This document shows positions 37,363-46,710 of a DNA stretch of 64,000 bases, in pieces (position 1 is the stretch's first letter; each line of letters opens with the position of its first letter). The translations under genes and the position numbers were made by a program. The stretch is from assembly GCF_000383855.1 (NCBI RefSeq), contig NZ_KB912877.1, positions 964,616 through 1,028,615 of the forward strand, in the 5' to 3' direction. The notes beneath the pieces are model-generated. The model worked only from the letters and a program-made list of their open reading frames with translations. It made no database searches and was not told the origin of the DNA. The stretch is from Methylobacter marinus A45 (lineage in GTDB: Bacteria; Pseudomonadota; Gammaproteobacteria; Methylococcales; Methylomonadaceae).

Positions 37363-38871
37363 ATGGCTGATTCCTACGCTTTTCCCTTTAAGCCGGATTC
37401 CGAATCCGTAAAAGACTGGCTCGTCTCATTGGAGAATTTATCGGTTAACGATAGAATCAATCAGCTATATTCAGTTATTAAACACCTCAGCACCACAGCT
37501 ATTGAAGCGCCTGCACTCTGCTCTGTTTTAGATCAATTGGCGCCAGCTATTTTGATGACGTCCAGCAGTCTTGAACAGATGGCGACCAATAACCAACCTC
37601 GCCCCTATTCTGCCGATAAAACAAAGAAGTTAATTAGCTTCGCCATCCAACTTACCAGAACTCTTTTCTTCGCTTATTGCACTATCAGCAATGACAAGGC
37701 GCTGACTAAATCACAGCAAGCCTCGATCGTTTATAAAGCGATGCAATTGGCCAGTTTATTGACAAGGCGCGGCGCTGTTTTTTATCAGGCCCCTGACTCT
37801 ACGCTCTGGGCAAGAATCAGCGAGCTTTATTTGCATGCCCAGTCGCTTGATGTTCTAAACCACGCTATCCAAGACGTTGTTCCCGGTCTGGCTCGGCACC
37901 CTACTATTGAAGCGGTTCTGAAGCAAACGCTGTTGTTTTCCATTTGTAACGCCTATCGATATTCCGCATTGGAAATCGATGATATTTTTTCCGCGACGGG
38001 CAGGCTCTGCCATTTGCTGGAACTGGACCCGAGCCCGTCGGAATCATCATTTTTCTGCTGGCATCCTGAGTCGCTGACAGCTCCGAGGTATGCCGATCCT
38101 GATAGAGCGGAAGAAGGAACGCTGTATATCAATACCTCGAAACTGACGGTTTACTTTCAGGCAAATACCGCGCCTCGGCAGCATTACAGAACCTTCCTGT
38201 CGACATTGAACCGGCTGAACGCTTTTGAAACAATCAGGGAATCGACCGATCCATTGAATCCTGTCGAATGCAACATAGCGATAGGAACCGCTAAGACGAC
38301 TCAATTCCTGACAATGCTGATCAACAAATATCGCATCCTTGAGCTGAGCGGGGTCATGGAAGAGCAAGCACAGCCTGCAAAACTGGAACTAGAGCCCATG
38401 GAACATGAAAAAAACACCTTCAGTTTGCTTACAGCCAAGCTTTTGAAGGATGAAAAACCGGCATTTATCATCAATACCCGAGCCTTTAAAACCCATAGCC
38501 CTTATTTTTACATGGCAAAAATCAGCCAGGATTGCGCCATCGGGGAACCGCTGGTTTTCATACGCGAGAATAAAAGGCCGTTACTGGCCATTATCCGGCA
38601 TCTGCGTATCGAGCCCGTGGTCAACATGAAAAACATACTGCTGGAGATTCTGGACGGCGATGTTTATCCGATAGAGCGCAATGAAAAAGAAGGATTCATC
38701 ATTAAGTATCCGGCCGGAACAACCGAAGTGATTCTGACCCCGGATAACCATGCGACTGGAACCGAGTTTTTTATCGATAAAGGTTTGATAAGCGGAACTT
38801 TTCGTCTGGATAAATTCATTGAATCGACCGCGCACTTTATGCGCTATCAGGTGAGCCGCGTTATCGACTGA
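37363..38871 (+). CDS. Unrecognised 502-residue cytoplasmic protein
   Basis: Soluble protein with no signal peptide or membrane helix. Residues about 15-230 are helical and contain repeated Leu-rich segments, the rest (about 255-490) looks beta-rich, with LYINTSKLTVYF, AFIINTRAFKTHSPYFYMAK and TEVILTPDNHATGTEFFIDKG. This two-part design recalls FimW-like c-di-GMP-binding proteins, but I cannot confirm it and see no clear PilZ motif. Base composition is like the chromosome core, unlike the preceding island. Its start follows the transposase remnant by about 160 bp. Confidence 0.7.
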   Translation: MADSYAFPFKPDSESVKDWLVSLENLSVNDRINQLYSVIKHLSTTAIEAPALCSVLDQLAPAILMTSSSLEQMATNNQPRPYSADKTKKLISFAIQLTRTLFFAYCTISNDKALTKSQQASIVYKAMQLASLLTRRGAVFYQAPDSTLWARISELYLHAQSLDVLNHAIQDVVPGLARHPTIEAVLKQTLLFSICNAYRYSALEIDDIFSATGRLCHLLELDPSPSESSFFCWHPESLTAPRYADPDRAEEGTLYINTSKLTVYFQANTAPRQHYRTFLSTLNRLNAFETIRESTDPLNPVECNIAIGTAKTTQFLTMLINKYRILELSGVMEEQAQPAKLELEPMEHEKNTFSLLTAKLLKDEKPAFIINTRAFKTHSPYFYMAKISQDCAIGEPLVFIRENKRPLLAIIRHLRIEPVVNMKNILLEILDGDVYPIERNEKEGFIIKYPAGTTEVILTPDNHATGTEFFIDKGLISGTFRLDKFIESTAHFMRYQVSRVID

Positions 38872-38913
38872 TTGTCGGATTAGCCGCGCCCCCCCAACCT
38901 GCAAACCCGGCCG

Positions 38914-39390
38914 CTATAATACAACCCCTTCCAGGGCCGTTTTTACGGTTTGTTTCCTGATTTGCCGCCGGTTTCCGGCAAATTGTTTTCTTATGACTTC
39001 GGAGCCGCCGTTTTTGCATTGCCAGGCGATAAAAACCGTACCGACCGGCTTTTCCGGCGTACCGCCATCGGGCCCGGCTATGCCGGTAACGGCGCAGGCG
39101 CAATCCGCATCGCTGTTTTCCAGGGCTCCAGCCGCCATTTCCATTGCCGTCTCGGCGCTGACGGCGCCGTATTGTTCCAGCGTGTCTTGCTTGACGCCCA
39201 ACATTTGTACTTTGGCGGCATTGCTGTAAGTCACAAAGCCCCGATCAAACCATGCCGAGCTGCCCGGAACTTCGGTAATCGCTTGCGCGATCCAGCCGCC
39301 GGTACACGATTCAGCTGTAGCTATTTTCTTGCCTCTGGCTTTTAGCAAGCCTCCCAACTGCTCGGCTCGTTCAAATATTTCATTATCCAT
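38914..39390 (-). CDS. pncC: NMN amidohydrolase, CinA C-terminal domain type
   Basis: Nicotinamide-nucleotide deamidase (158 aa) that recycles NMN to NaMN. The start at 39390 (GGGAG 8 bp upstream) gives MDNEIFERAEQLGGLL; the frame is open far into mutS but the extra sequence is antisense to it. Features are TAESCTGGWIAQAITEVPGSS with the active-site Ser, FDRGFVTYSNAAKVQMLGV, AVTGIAGPDGGTPEKPVGTVFIAW and the end of the domain. The N-terminal CinA half is missing, as in E. coli YgaD/PncC. It is divergent from mutS, 36 bp apart. Confidence 0.9.
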   Translation of the reverse strand: MDNEIFERAEQLGGLLKARGKKIATAESCTGGWIAQAITEVPGSSAWFDRGFVTYSNAAKVQMLGVKQDTLEQYGAVSAETAMEMAAGALENSDADCACAVTGIAGPDGGTPEKPVGTVFIAWQCKNGGSEVIRKQFAGNRRQIRKQTVKTALEGVVL

Positions 39391-39426
39391 GATGGTGACT
39401 CCCGCGACTTCGGATAAAATAGGCGT

Positions 39427-41994
39427 ATGAGTATAAAACAAAATTCCACTACCCCACACACACCGATGATGCGGCAATATTTGCGCATCAAGTCCAACCA
39501 CCCCGATACACTGGTCTTTTACCGCATGGGGGATTTTTACGAACTGTTCTTTGACGATGCCAAGAAAGCGGCGCAACTGCTGGATATTACCTTGACCAGC
39601 CGCGGCCACTCGGCCGGCATGCCGATTGCCATGGCCGGCATTCCTTATCATGCGGCCGAAGGTTATATTGCCAGACTGTTAAGACAGGGCGAGTCCGTCG
39701 CGATTTGCGAGCAAATCGGCGATCCGGCGACTTCAAAAGGCCCTGTCGAACGCAAGGTGGTGCGCATCGTAACACCTGGCACGGTCACGGACGAGGCCCT
39801 GCTTGAAGACCGGAAGGATAATCTGCTGATCGCTGTCTGCGTCCTGAACCAGCAGCACGGCATCGCAACCTTAGACTTGACCAGCGGCCGTTTTATCCTG
39901 CAACAGGTCGAATCCGAAGACCAGTTGCTCAGCGAAATCGGCCGCCTCAACCCCGCCGAACTGCTGTTCAGCGAAGACTGGGCGATGCCGGCCGCCATCA
40001 AGCAACGCAGCGGCCTGTGCCGCCGTCCGCCCTGGCATTTCGAGACCGAAAGCGCCAGGCAACTGGTGTTAAAGCAATTCAATACGCATGACCTGAAGGG
40101 CTTCGGCTGCGAGCACATGCCGGCCGCCGTCGCCGCCGCCGGCGCCCTGCTGCAATACGTGAAAGATACGCAGCAAAGCGCACTGCCGCACATTCAGGGC
40201 ATACGCATTGAAAACAGCGACGACAGCATCGTGCTCGATGCGGCCAGCCGCCGTAATCTTGAGCTGGACACGCATCCGTCCGGGCAACTGCAATACACCT
40301 TGTTCGGCGTGCTGGACAAAACCGCCACGGCCATGGGCAGCCGCTGCCTGCGGCGCTGGATCAACCGGCCGTTGCGGGATCGTGCCGTGCTGAACGATCG
40401 CTATGCCTGTGTCGATACCTTACTGAACGGCCATCTGTACCGCGAGGTGCAGACCCAACTGCGGCAGGTCGGCGATATTGAACGGATCAGCTCGCGTATT
40501 GCGTTAAAATCGGCGCGGCCTCGGGACTTGCTGGTGCTGCGCAATACGCTGGCGGTTCTGCCGGCCTTGCAGCAGGTGCTCGGAGCCAGTGAAAATGCGC
40601 AGCTGGCGCAGTTAAGCACCAGAATCGGCGAGCAGCCGGTGATGCTGGCATTGCTTGAGAAAGCCATCATCGATAATCCGCCCGTGCTGATCCGCGACGG
40701 CGGTGTCATTGCGCCGGGCTACAGTCAGACGCTCGATGAGTTGCGCAACCTGAGCCAGAATGCCGACCAGTTTCTGATCGACATGGAAAACCGGGAAAAA
40801 GCCGTGACCGGCATTACTAATCTCAAGGTCAATTACAACCGTGTGCAGGGCTACTATATCGAGATATCGCGCCTGCAAGCGGAGAAAGTGCCCGGCCATT
40901 ACATCCGCAAACAGACCCTGAAAGGCGTCGAGCGTTATATTACCGAAGAGCTGAAATCGTTTGAGGATAAAGTCCTCAGCGCGCGCGAGAAATCGCTGGC
41001 GTTCGAAAAATCCCTGTATGAGGAACTGCTGACGATCATCGCCGCGTCCCTGATCCCGCTGCAGGAATGCGCCGCCGCGCTGGCTGAGCTCGATGTCCTG
41101 GTCAATTTCGCCGAACGCGCCGATACGCTGAATCTGTCGGCTCCGACGCTGGTTGACGAGCCCGGCATCGAGATCGAGGCGGGCCGGCATCTGGTGGTTG
41201 AGCAGGTGTCCGATATTCCGTTCGTGCCCAATGACCTGTCCTTTTCCAGCCAGCGCCGCATGCTGATCATCACCGGCCCGAATATGGGCGGCAAATCCAC
41301 GTACATGCGCCAGGCGGCGTTGATTGTGCTGATCGCGCATATCGGCTGTTATGTGCCGGCCAAAGCGCTGACCTGCGGCCCCGTGGACAAGATTTTCACG
41401 CGCATAGGCGCATCCGACGACCTGGCCAGCGGACGGTCGACGTTTATGGTGGAAATGTCCGAAACCGCTAATATTTTGCACAACGCGACTTCGCAAAGCC
41501 TGATTTTAATGGATGAGATCGGCCGGGGCACGAGCACCTTCGACGGCCTGTCGCTGGCCTGGGCCTGCGCCGATTATCTGGCCAAGGAGACCCAGGCGTT
41601 TACCTTGTTCGCCACGCATTATTTCGAGCTAACGACCCTGGCCGATGAGCAGGCCTCCATTCATAACGTGCATCTGGATGCCATGGAGCATGGAGACCGG
41701 ATTATTTTCCTGCACGCCGTCAAGGAAGGGCCGGCCAATCAGAGTTACGGACTGCAAGTGGCCTCGCTGGCCGGCGTACCGCGCTCCGTGATCGACAAGG
41801 CCAAAGCCAAATTAGAGCATCTGGAAAACAATGCTTATATCGAGCAGCAGGCGGAAGCCGGGACTAATCAACTGGATTTATTCTTAGCCAAGGAATGTCA
41901 TCCTGCCGTGTGTTTATTGGAGGAAATGAATCCGGATGAGGTCAGCCCCCGTGAGGCTTTAGATTTGCTCTACCGGCTTAAGGGGATGGTTTAG
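39427..41994 (+). CDS. mutS: DNA mismatch repair protein MutS
   Basis: Mismatch-recognition ATPase (855 aa, normal length). The wedge motif Phe-x-Glu is in MGDFYELF (F37, E39). The core and clamp domains follow, then the ATPase with Walker [10 protein letters not shown] (617-625), a signature-like [16 protein letters not shown], Walker [17 protein letters not shown] and ATHYFEL. The C-terminal tail ends in a [18 protein letters not shown] dimerisation motif. A complete, apparently functional gene with chromosome-core codon use. Confidence 0.97.
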   Translation: MSIKQNSTTPHTPMMRQYLRIKSNHPDTLVFYRMGDFYELFFDDAKKAAQLLDITLTSRGHSAGMPIAMAGIPYHAAEGYIARLLRQGESVAICEQIGDPATSKGPVERKVVRIVTPGTVTDEALLEDRKDNLLIAVCVLNQQHGIATLDLTSGRFILQQVESEDQLLSEIGRLNPAELLFSEDWAMPAAIKQRSGLCRRPPWHFETESARQLVLKQFNTHDLKGFGCEHMPAAVAAAGALLQYVKDTQQSALPHIQGIRIENSDDSIVLDAASRRNLELDTHPSGQLQYTLFGVLDKTATAMGSRCLRRWINRPLRDRAVLNDRYACVDTLLNGHLYREVQTQLRQVGDIERISSRIALKSARPRDLLVLRNTLAVLPALQQVLGASENAQLAQLSTRIGEQPVMLALLEKAIIDNPPVLIRDGGVIAPGYSQTLDELRNLSQNADQFLIDMENREKAVTGITNLKVNYNRVQGYYIEISRLQAEKVPGHYIRKQTLKGVERYITEELKSFEDKVLSAREKSLAFEKSLYEELLTIIAASLIPLQECAAALAELDVLVNFAERADTLNLSAPTLVDEPGIEIEAGRHLVVEQVSDIPFVPNDLSFSSQRRMLIITGPNMGGKSTYMRQAALIVLIAHIGCYVPAKALTCGPVDKIFTRIGASDDLASGRSTFMVEMSETANILHNATSQSLILMDEIGRGTSTFDGLSLAWACADYLAKETQAFTLFATHYFELTTLADEQASIHNVHLDAMEHGDRIIFLHAVKEGPANQSYGLQVASLAGVPRSVIDKAKAKLEHLENNAYIEQQAEAGTNQLDLFLAKECHPAVCLLEEMNPDEVSPREALDLLYRLKGMV

Positions 41995-42005
41995 AAGAGT
42001 AAGCT

Positions 42006-42089
42006 AGCAATCAGCCGTTACTTGAAGGCAACGGCTGTTGTGAAAATTGAGTATTGTTATTGACAGGCCTGCCTGAAAAAGACAGTAGG
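42006..42089 (+). repeat. 84-bp dispersed repeat, copy A
   Basis: Matches 63796-63879 at 78 of 84 positions by eye, in the same orientation, and also begins shortly after a plus-strand gene (12 bp after mutS). It starts with a hairpin AGCCGTT...AACGGCT, then a conserved TTGTTATTGACAGGCC stretch. No ORF spans both copies. It may combine a terminator-like stem with a promoter-like TTGACA, or be a mobile non-coding element. Confidence 0.75.
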
Positions 42090-42237
42090 ATTTATGAAAA
42101 CCTCTGGCGCCTTGCCAGCCAGTGAATATGGATTGTTTTCATGGCGATGGAGCCTGTAGGCAATGTTTCCGGCCGACAAGCAAACGCTCCAGACTTAGTC
42201 AGTCTTGCTCTGACGAGTAAATTTTGCAGAGTATTCA

Positions 42238-42260
42238 TAGTGCGAATGAATTCGCACCTA
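42238..42260. repeat. Short palindrome TAGTGCGAAT/ATTCGCACCTA
   Basis: GTGCGAAT and ATTCGCAC form an 8-bp stem around GA (42240-42257) with TAG and CTA at the edges. It lies in the 374-bp gap between mutS and dsbC, which otherwise holds the 84-bp repeat and the dsbC terminator. It resembles the ends of short mobile repeats. Confidence 0.45.
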
Positions 42261-42339
42261 CAATTTACCCGCCATAATTAAATTGACCGAGCACCAGGAC
42301 GATAAACCCGGCATTTATAAGTTCAGCATTTTTCAAGAA

Positions 42340-42359
42340 GGGCGACCAACCGGTCGCCC
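42340..42359 (-). terminator. Hairpin after dsbC
   Basis: GGGCGACC (42340-42347) and GGTCGCCC (42352-42359) make a perfect 8-bp stem with a 4-nt loop, 9 bp beyond the dsbC stop. On the minus strand it is followed by TTCTTG, a short U-rich tail. Confidence 0.75.
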
Positions 42360-42368
42360 TCACAGGGT

Positions 42369-43091
42369 TTATTTCGCGGCTTTTTCGTTTTCCAGAACTT
42401 CAACCAACTGTTTGGCCGGCAGATAGCCCGGATAAATCGCGCCGTTTTCAGTCACGATCATCGGTGTGCCTCTTGCTTCAAATTCCGCGCCGAGTTGCAT
42501 GTGCTCGTCAACCGGATTGTCACAGGTTTTGGCTTTCGGGCTTTCGCCTTTTTTAGCCGCTGTTAAGGCCGCATTGCGGTCGTCGGCGCACCAGACGGAA
42601 ACCGCCTTGTTGTAGGAATCGGAACCTTTTCCGGCTCTCGGGAAGAACAAATACTGGATGGTAATGCCTTCGGCCATGTATTGATCGAGTTCCGAATGCA
42701 GTTTGCGGCAATAGCCGCAATCGATATCGGTAAACACGGAAACCTTATATTTGCTTACCTTCGGCTTAAACACGATCATTTTATCCTGGCCGACTTTTTC
42801 GAGAGCCAGTTTGCGTGTGCCGTTTAATTTTTCCTCCGTTAAATCGGTACGCGCCGCCACATCGATTAAATGGCCCTGCAGCAAATATTTACCGTCATCG
42901 GATACATAATAGATATTCGCGCCGATGGCGACCTCATAAAGCCCGTTGATTTCGGAAGGTTTGATGGAGTCGATTTTTACTTCCGGCATGGATTTGGAGA
43001 ACGCCTGCCGGATAGCGTCTTCATCCGCATGAGCGGCGGACAAGGCCAGGCCGAACAGGGATAGCGCGGCAATTCTAATAACTTTTTTCAT
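42369..43091 (-). CDS. dsbC: Thiol:disulfide interchange protein DsbC
   Basis: Periplasmic disulphide isomerase (240 aa). The start at 43091 gives a clear signal peptide (MKKVIRIAALSLFGLALSAAHA); another ATG lies 24 bp upstream. An N-terminal dimerisation domain with DGKYLLQGHLIDV is followed by a thioredoxin fold with the CGYC active site (C125/C128). A second cysteine pair (VWCADD, KTCDNP) and the cis-Pro in RGTPMIV agree with DsbC rather than DsbG. The promoter region includes an inverted-repeat element at 43117-43206. Confidence 0.93.
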   Translation of the reverse strand: MKKVIRIAALSLFGLALSAAHADEDAIRQAFSKSMPEVKIDSIKPSEINGLYEVAIGANIYYVSDDGKYLLQGHLIDVAARTDLTEEKLNGTRKLALEKVGQDKMIVFKPKVSKYKVSVFTDIDCGYCRKLHSELDQYMAEGITIQYLFFPRAGKGSDSYNKAVSVWCADDRNAALTAAKKGESPKAKTCDNPVDEHMQLGAEFEARGTPMIVTENGAIYPGYLPAKQLVEVLENEKAAK

Positions 43092-43116
43092 GGTTTTCTC
43101 GTTTTTCCTTTGCATT

Positions 43117-43206
43117 GTAGGGTACGCATTGCGTACCTTTATTGTGACTCACCCGGAACTCATCCGAAACATTTATATTAAGGAGGTACACGATGCGTGC
43201 CCTACG
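43117..43206. repeat. MITE-like inverted-repeat element before dsbC
   Basis: About 90 bp bounded by GTAGGGTACGCATTGCGTAC (from 43117) and GGTACACGATGCGTGCCCTA (from 43185), which are imperfect inverted copies. The left arm is itself nearly palindromic. The inner part has no ORF. Similar GTAGGGTnCGCATTGCG arms are widespread as non-coding repeats in gammaproteobacteria (family knowledge). Confidence 0.6.
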
Positions 43207-43261
43207 TGACTTGGCCGGACAGGTAAACTGAATGCATAACATCAGTGATTAAACAGCAGAC

Positions 43262-44617
43262 CTAACCCTGAAATAATCGCTCAATATCCAGCACCATGGC
43301 CAATGCCATCAAAAACACCAGCAAGGCGATACCGATCTGCTGGAAGAAAAGTTGCATTTTTTCTGAAACGGGACTGCCCTTAACCGCTTCAATGGCGAAA
43401 AACACCAAATGCCCGCCATCCAGCACTGGTATAGGCAATAAATTGAGCACGCCCAGACTGACGCTGACCAGGGCAAGAAATTTCAGGAAATGGGTCAAGC
43501 CCATTGTGGCTGACTGCCCTGCAAACTGGGCGATGCTGATTGGACCGCTTAAATTTTCCACGGAAGCTTGGCCGATCAGCATTTTGCCCATCATTTTCAG
43601 GGTTGATACGGAATAACCATAAGTCTTTTCCAGAGCGGCGGGCACCGCCTCCAGCGGCCCTAAGGCATACTCGACACGCATGGATTCCATCAAATCTTCC
43701 GGCACATGAACGGATGCCCCGATTTTTCCCTCGGGCTTTTGTTCGGATATGACGCGCTTAGGCGTCAGCGCAATCGGCAAACGTCTGTCATCTCGTTCGA
43801 TAATCAGCTTGATCTCGATGCCGGGATGCTCTTTCACATAGTCCACCCACTGTACCCAGTTATTGATTTCATTACCGTCGGCGCTGATGATCAGATCCCC
43901 CGACTGCAAACCGGCTTCCGCGGCCGCGCCGTCGGTAAGCACTTGCCCTATGACCGGCTTCAGGTCCGGTGTCCAGGGTTTAAAACCCAACCGTTTATAC
44001 AAAACCTCGGGGTCATGGCTGTCCGGTTCGGAAATGTGCAGGACTTTGGTACTTTGCTGATCCGCAAAATTTCTGACTTTGACTTTTATTTGCTGCTCGC
44101 TATCGAGCGCGGAAGCGATTAAGACACCCATAGCTTCAGCCCAGGTTGGCGTCGATTTATCATTGACGGCGATGATCTCATCACCTTCGGCAAAACCGGC
44201 CTCCGCCGCTAAAGTGCCCTGCTCGACCGGACCGAGTATCGGCTTGATGCCCATCTCGCCTATGACCAGCACGCTCCAGAACAGGGCAATGGCAAGCACC
44301 AGGTTGAATATAGGACCTGCCGCCACGATCGCCGATTTTGCCAGCAAGGATTGCCGATTAAAAGCATAAGGCAGATCCTCTTTTTTGACCTCGCCTTCGC
44401 GCTCATCGACCATTTTGACATAGCCGCCCAGCGGGATAGCCGATATGACATACTCTGTTGAGTCAGGATTTTTCTGATAGGACCACAACACTTTGCCGAA
44501 GCCCACGGAAAACCTGAGCACTTTGACCCCGGCTCTACGGGCTACCCAAAAGTGCCCGAATTCATGAAATGAAACCAGGATACCGATAGCAATGATGAAA
44601 TAAAACAGAGTATGCAT
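43262..44617 (-). CDS. rseP: Site-2 zinc metalloprotease RseP
   Basis: Inner-membrane protease (451 aa from the ATG at 44617; a TTG lies four codons upstream) that cuts RseA after DegS in the sigma-E envelope stress response. HEFGH (18-22) in the first helix provides zinc ligands, two periplasmic PDZ domains follow (AEAGFAEGDEIIAVND and AEAGLQSGDLIISADG), and the C-terminal NLLPIPVLDGGHL supplies the third ligand Asp. It is the last gene of the rpsB-rseP run; bamA, usual next in this order, is replaced by dsbC. Confidence 0.95.
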   Translation of the reverse strand: MHTLFYFIIAIGILVSFHEFGHFWVARRAGVKVLRFSVGFGKVLWSYQKNPDSTEYVISAIPLGGYVKMVDEREGEVKKEDLPYAFNRQSLLAKSAIVAAGPIFNLVLAIALFWSVLVIGEMGIKPILGPVEQGTLAAEAGFAEGDEIIAVNDKSTPTWAEAMGVLIASALDSEQQIKVKVRNFADQQSTKVLHISEPDSHDPEVLYKRLGFKPWTPDLKPVIGQVLTDGAAAEAGLQSGDLIISADGNEINNWVQWVDYVKEHPGIEIKLIIERDDRRLPIALTPKRVISEQKPEGKIGASVHVPEDLMESMRVEYALGPLEAVPAALEKTYGYSVSTLKMMGKMLIGQASVENLSGPISIAQFAGQSATMGLTHFLKFLALVSVSLGVLNLLPIPVLDGGHLVFFAIEAVKGSPVSEKMQLFFQQIGIALLVFLMALAMVLDIERLFQG

Positions 44618-44625
44618 GAAAATTG

Positions 44626-45813
44626 TCAACCAGTAAGCTCGTCAATAATTTGGTTAGACAACTTTCTGGCTTGTTTATCCACGTCTAGAATAATTTCCAG
44701 GCTATCGGCCGGTTTGGCATCGAATTCCTTCATGCAACGCTCAATAATGACCGGGATATCGGTAAAGCGCACGCGCTCATTCAAAAAGGCGTCCACCGCT
44801 ATTTCATTGGCGGCATTCAAGACGGTCGGCATGATGCCGCCGGCATTGATGGCTTCATAAGCCAGACGAAGGCAGGGGAAGCGCTCAAGATTCGGCTCTT
44901 GAAAATCCATGCGCCCGACGTCGAAAATATTCAGCGGTTCGACGCCGGAATCGAACCGTTCCGGCCAAGCCATGGAATGAGCGATGGGAATGCGCATATC
45001 CGGGTTGCCCATCTGCGCCAGCACGGTCCCGTCCACGTAATCGACCATCGAATGGATGACGCTTTGCGGATGGATGACGACCTGTATCTGGTCCGGCGTC
45101 ATATTGAACAAAAGACAGGCTTCGATCATTTCCAGGCCCTTGTTCATCATCGTGGCGGAATCGACCGAAATTTTCCGGCCCATATCCCAGTTAGGATGGG
45201 CGACCGCCTGAGCCGGGGTCACATGCGGCATTTGCTCTAATGGCATCTCGCGGAACGGTCCGCCCGAAGCGGTCAGCAGAATGCGTCTGGCCTGTGTTGC
45301 CCGTACGCCGGTTTTATAGCCGGCCGGCATGCATTGAAATATGGCGTTATGCTCGCTGTCGATCGGCAGCAACTGCGCTCCTGAATCGGCTACCGTCCGC
45401 ATGAAAATATCGCCGGACATGACCAGCGCTTCTTTATTCGCCAGCAATACGGTTTTTCCGGCTTTTGCCGCGGCCAGACTGGGCAGCAGGCCTGCCGCGC
45501 CGACGATAGCCGCCATGACTGAATCGACGTTATCGAGTGTGGCGACATGCTCCAACGCATGGACGCCGGACAGGATCTTGATATCCGCCACCGGTGAATT
45601 TTTCAGCTTGTCCTTGAATGCGTGAACCTTGCTTTCATCGACAACAACGGCGTATTCAGGATGATGCGCCAGACATTGTTCGTATAACGCATCGATGTTG
45701 GTATTGGCCGTTAACGCGACAACCTCGTAAAGATGGGCATGTCTGGCCGCCACATCCAACGTACTGACGCCAATCGAGCCGGTCGCTCCGAGTATGCAAA
45801 TGCCCTTCTTCAT
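44626..45813 (-). CDS. dxr: 1-deoxy-D-xylulose 5-phosphate reductoisomerase
   Basis: Second enzyme of the MEP isoprenoid pathway, DXP to MEP with NADPH (395 aa). The Rossmann motif ILGATGSIGVSTLDV starts at residue 7. LLPIDSEHNAIFQCMP carries catalytic acidic residues, followed by ILLTASGGPFRE, KISVDSATMMNKGLEMIEA and QSVIHSMVDYVDGTVLAQMG. Its ATG overlaps the cdsA stop by four bases, so translation is probably coupled. Confidence 0.96.
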   Translation of the reverse strand: MKKGICILGATGSIGVSTLDVAARHAHLYEVVALTANTNIDALYEQCLAHHPEYAVVVDESKVHAFKDKLKNSPVADIKILSGVHALEHVATLDNVDSVMAAIVGAAGLLPSLAAAKAGKTVLLANKEALVMSGDIFMRTVADSGAQLLPIDSEHNAIFQCMPAGYKTGVRATQARRILLTASGGPFREMPLEQMPHVTPAQAVAHPNWDMGRKISVDSATMMNKGLEMIEACLLFNMTPDQIQVVIHPQSVIHSMVDYVDGTVLAQMGNPDMRIPIAHSMAWPERFDSGVEPLNIFDVGRMDFQEPNLERFPCLRLAYEAINAGGIMPTVLNAANEIAVDAFLNERVRFTDIPVIIERCMKEFDAKPADSLEIILDVDKQARKLSNQIIDELTG

Positions 45814-46682
45814 GACACTAGCCTGTAAATCAGGAATATACCGGCATAGAAAAACGGTGCCGCGGCAATCAGGCTGTCGATGCGATCCAGAATGCCACCG
45901 TGTCCGGGCAGAATGGATCCACTGTCTTTTACGCCGCGCTGGCGCTTAACCAGACTGAAAAACAGGTCGCCATAAATAGAAAGCAGTACGGTCAAGACCG
46001 ACAGCAGGACAAAGTCCGATGCGATCATCAAGTCAAAACCATAGATCAGGCTCAAAGCAACAGCGCAAACCAAGCCGGCTATTAATGCACCATACATGCC
46101 GGCCAATGTTTTGCCGGGGCTGATTTCAGGCGCCAGTTGGGTTTGTCCGTATTTTTTGCCGACAAAATAGGCGACAATATCGGCCGCCCAGATCAGGATC
46201 AGGAAATAAAAAGCCATTTCCACATCGTAAAAAGCTCTCAGCCGGCTAAAGAACATCCAGGCCGACAATAACACAAACCAGCCGATCAACGCTTTATAAC
46301 GCGTTTTCAACTCCAGTTTCAGCAATCCGGATGGCGTGTTTCTGATCAATATCATGACCAGTATCCAGAATAACACCGGGATGATCACCAGCCAGTCCAA
46401 TGCGCCTGAATAATCCCTGACATCGGGCCAATCGAAGGCCTGCGCCACAATCTCCAGCAGTTGGGTCCAGAAATGCACGCCCAGCATCGGCAGAACCAAT
46501 GCCAGCAATAACAGGCTCCGCTTTACCGGCGAACTGATGCCTGCCAGATTGCCCCATTCCCATGCCGCAACTAGAATGATCAACCCAAAAACTAATGAAA
46601 AATATGTCGAGGACAACTGGAACACAGCCAGTATGACCAAAGGAGCCAATATTGAGGCCGTTATAATTCGCTGAAGTAACAT
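45810..46682 (-). CDS. cdsA: Phosphatidate cytidylyltransferase
   Basis: Makes CDP-diacylglycerol from phosphatidate and CTP for all phospholipids (290 aa). The ATG at 46682 gives MLLQRIITASILAPLV, the normal N-terminus; the frame continues upstream into the intergenic region. About seven membrane helices are seen, plus the family signature near the C-terminus, SLVKRQRGVKDSGSILPGHGGILDRIDS. It sits between uppS and dxr as in most gammaproteobacteria. Confidence 0.93.
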   Translation of the reverse strand: MLLQRIITASILAPLVILAVFQLSSTYFSLVFGLIILVAAWEWGNLAGISSPVKRSLLLLALVLPMLGVHFWTQLLEIVAQAFDWPDVRDYSGALDWLVIIPVLFWILVMILIRNTPSGLLKLELKTRYKALIGWFVLLSAWMFFSRLRAFYDVEMAFYFLILIWAADIVAYFVGKKYGQTQLAPEISPGKTLAGMYGALIAGLVCAVALSLIYGFDLMIASDFVLLSVLTVLLSIYGDLFFSLVKRQRGVKDSGSILPGHGGILDRIDSLIAAAPFFYAGIFLIYRLVS

Positions 46683-46710
46683 TATATTAATTATTGTGAT
46701 TATTAAGGTT

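Noticed and set aside
39391-39651. N-terminal extension of pncC into the mutS 5' region
   Set aside because: The extra sequence is antisense to the conserved MutS N-terminus, and a good ribosome-binding site precedes the internal ATG at 39390.
40612-41496. 294-codon minus-strand open frame inside mutS
   Set aside because: Antisense shadow of the conserved MutS core and ATPase region.
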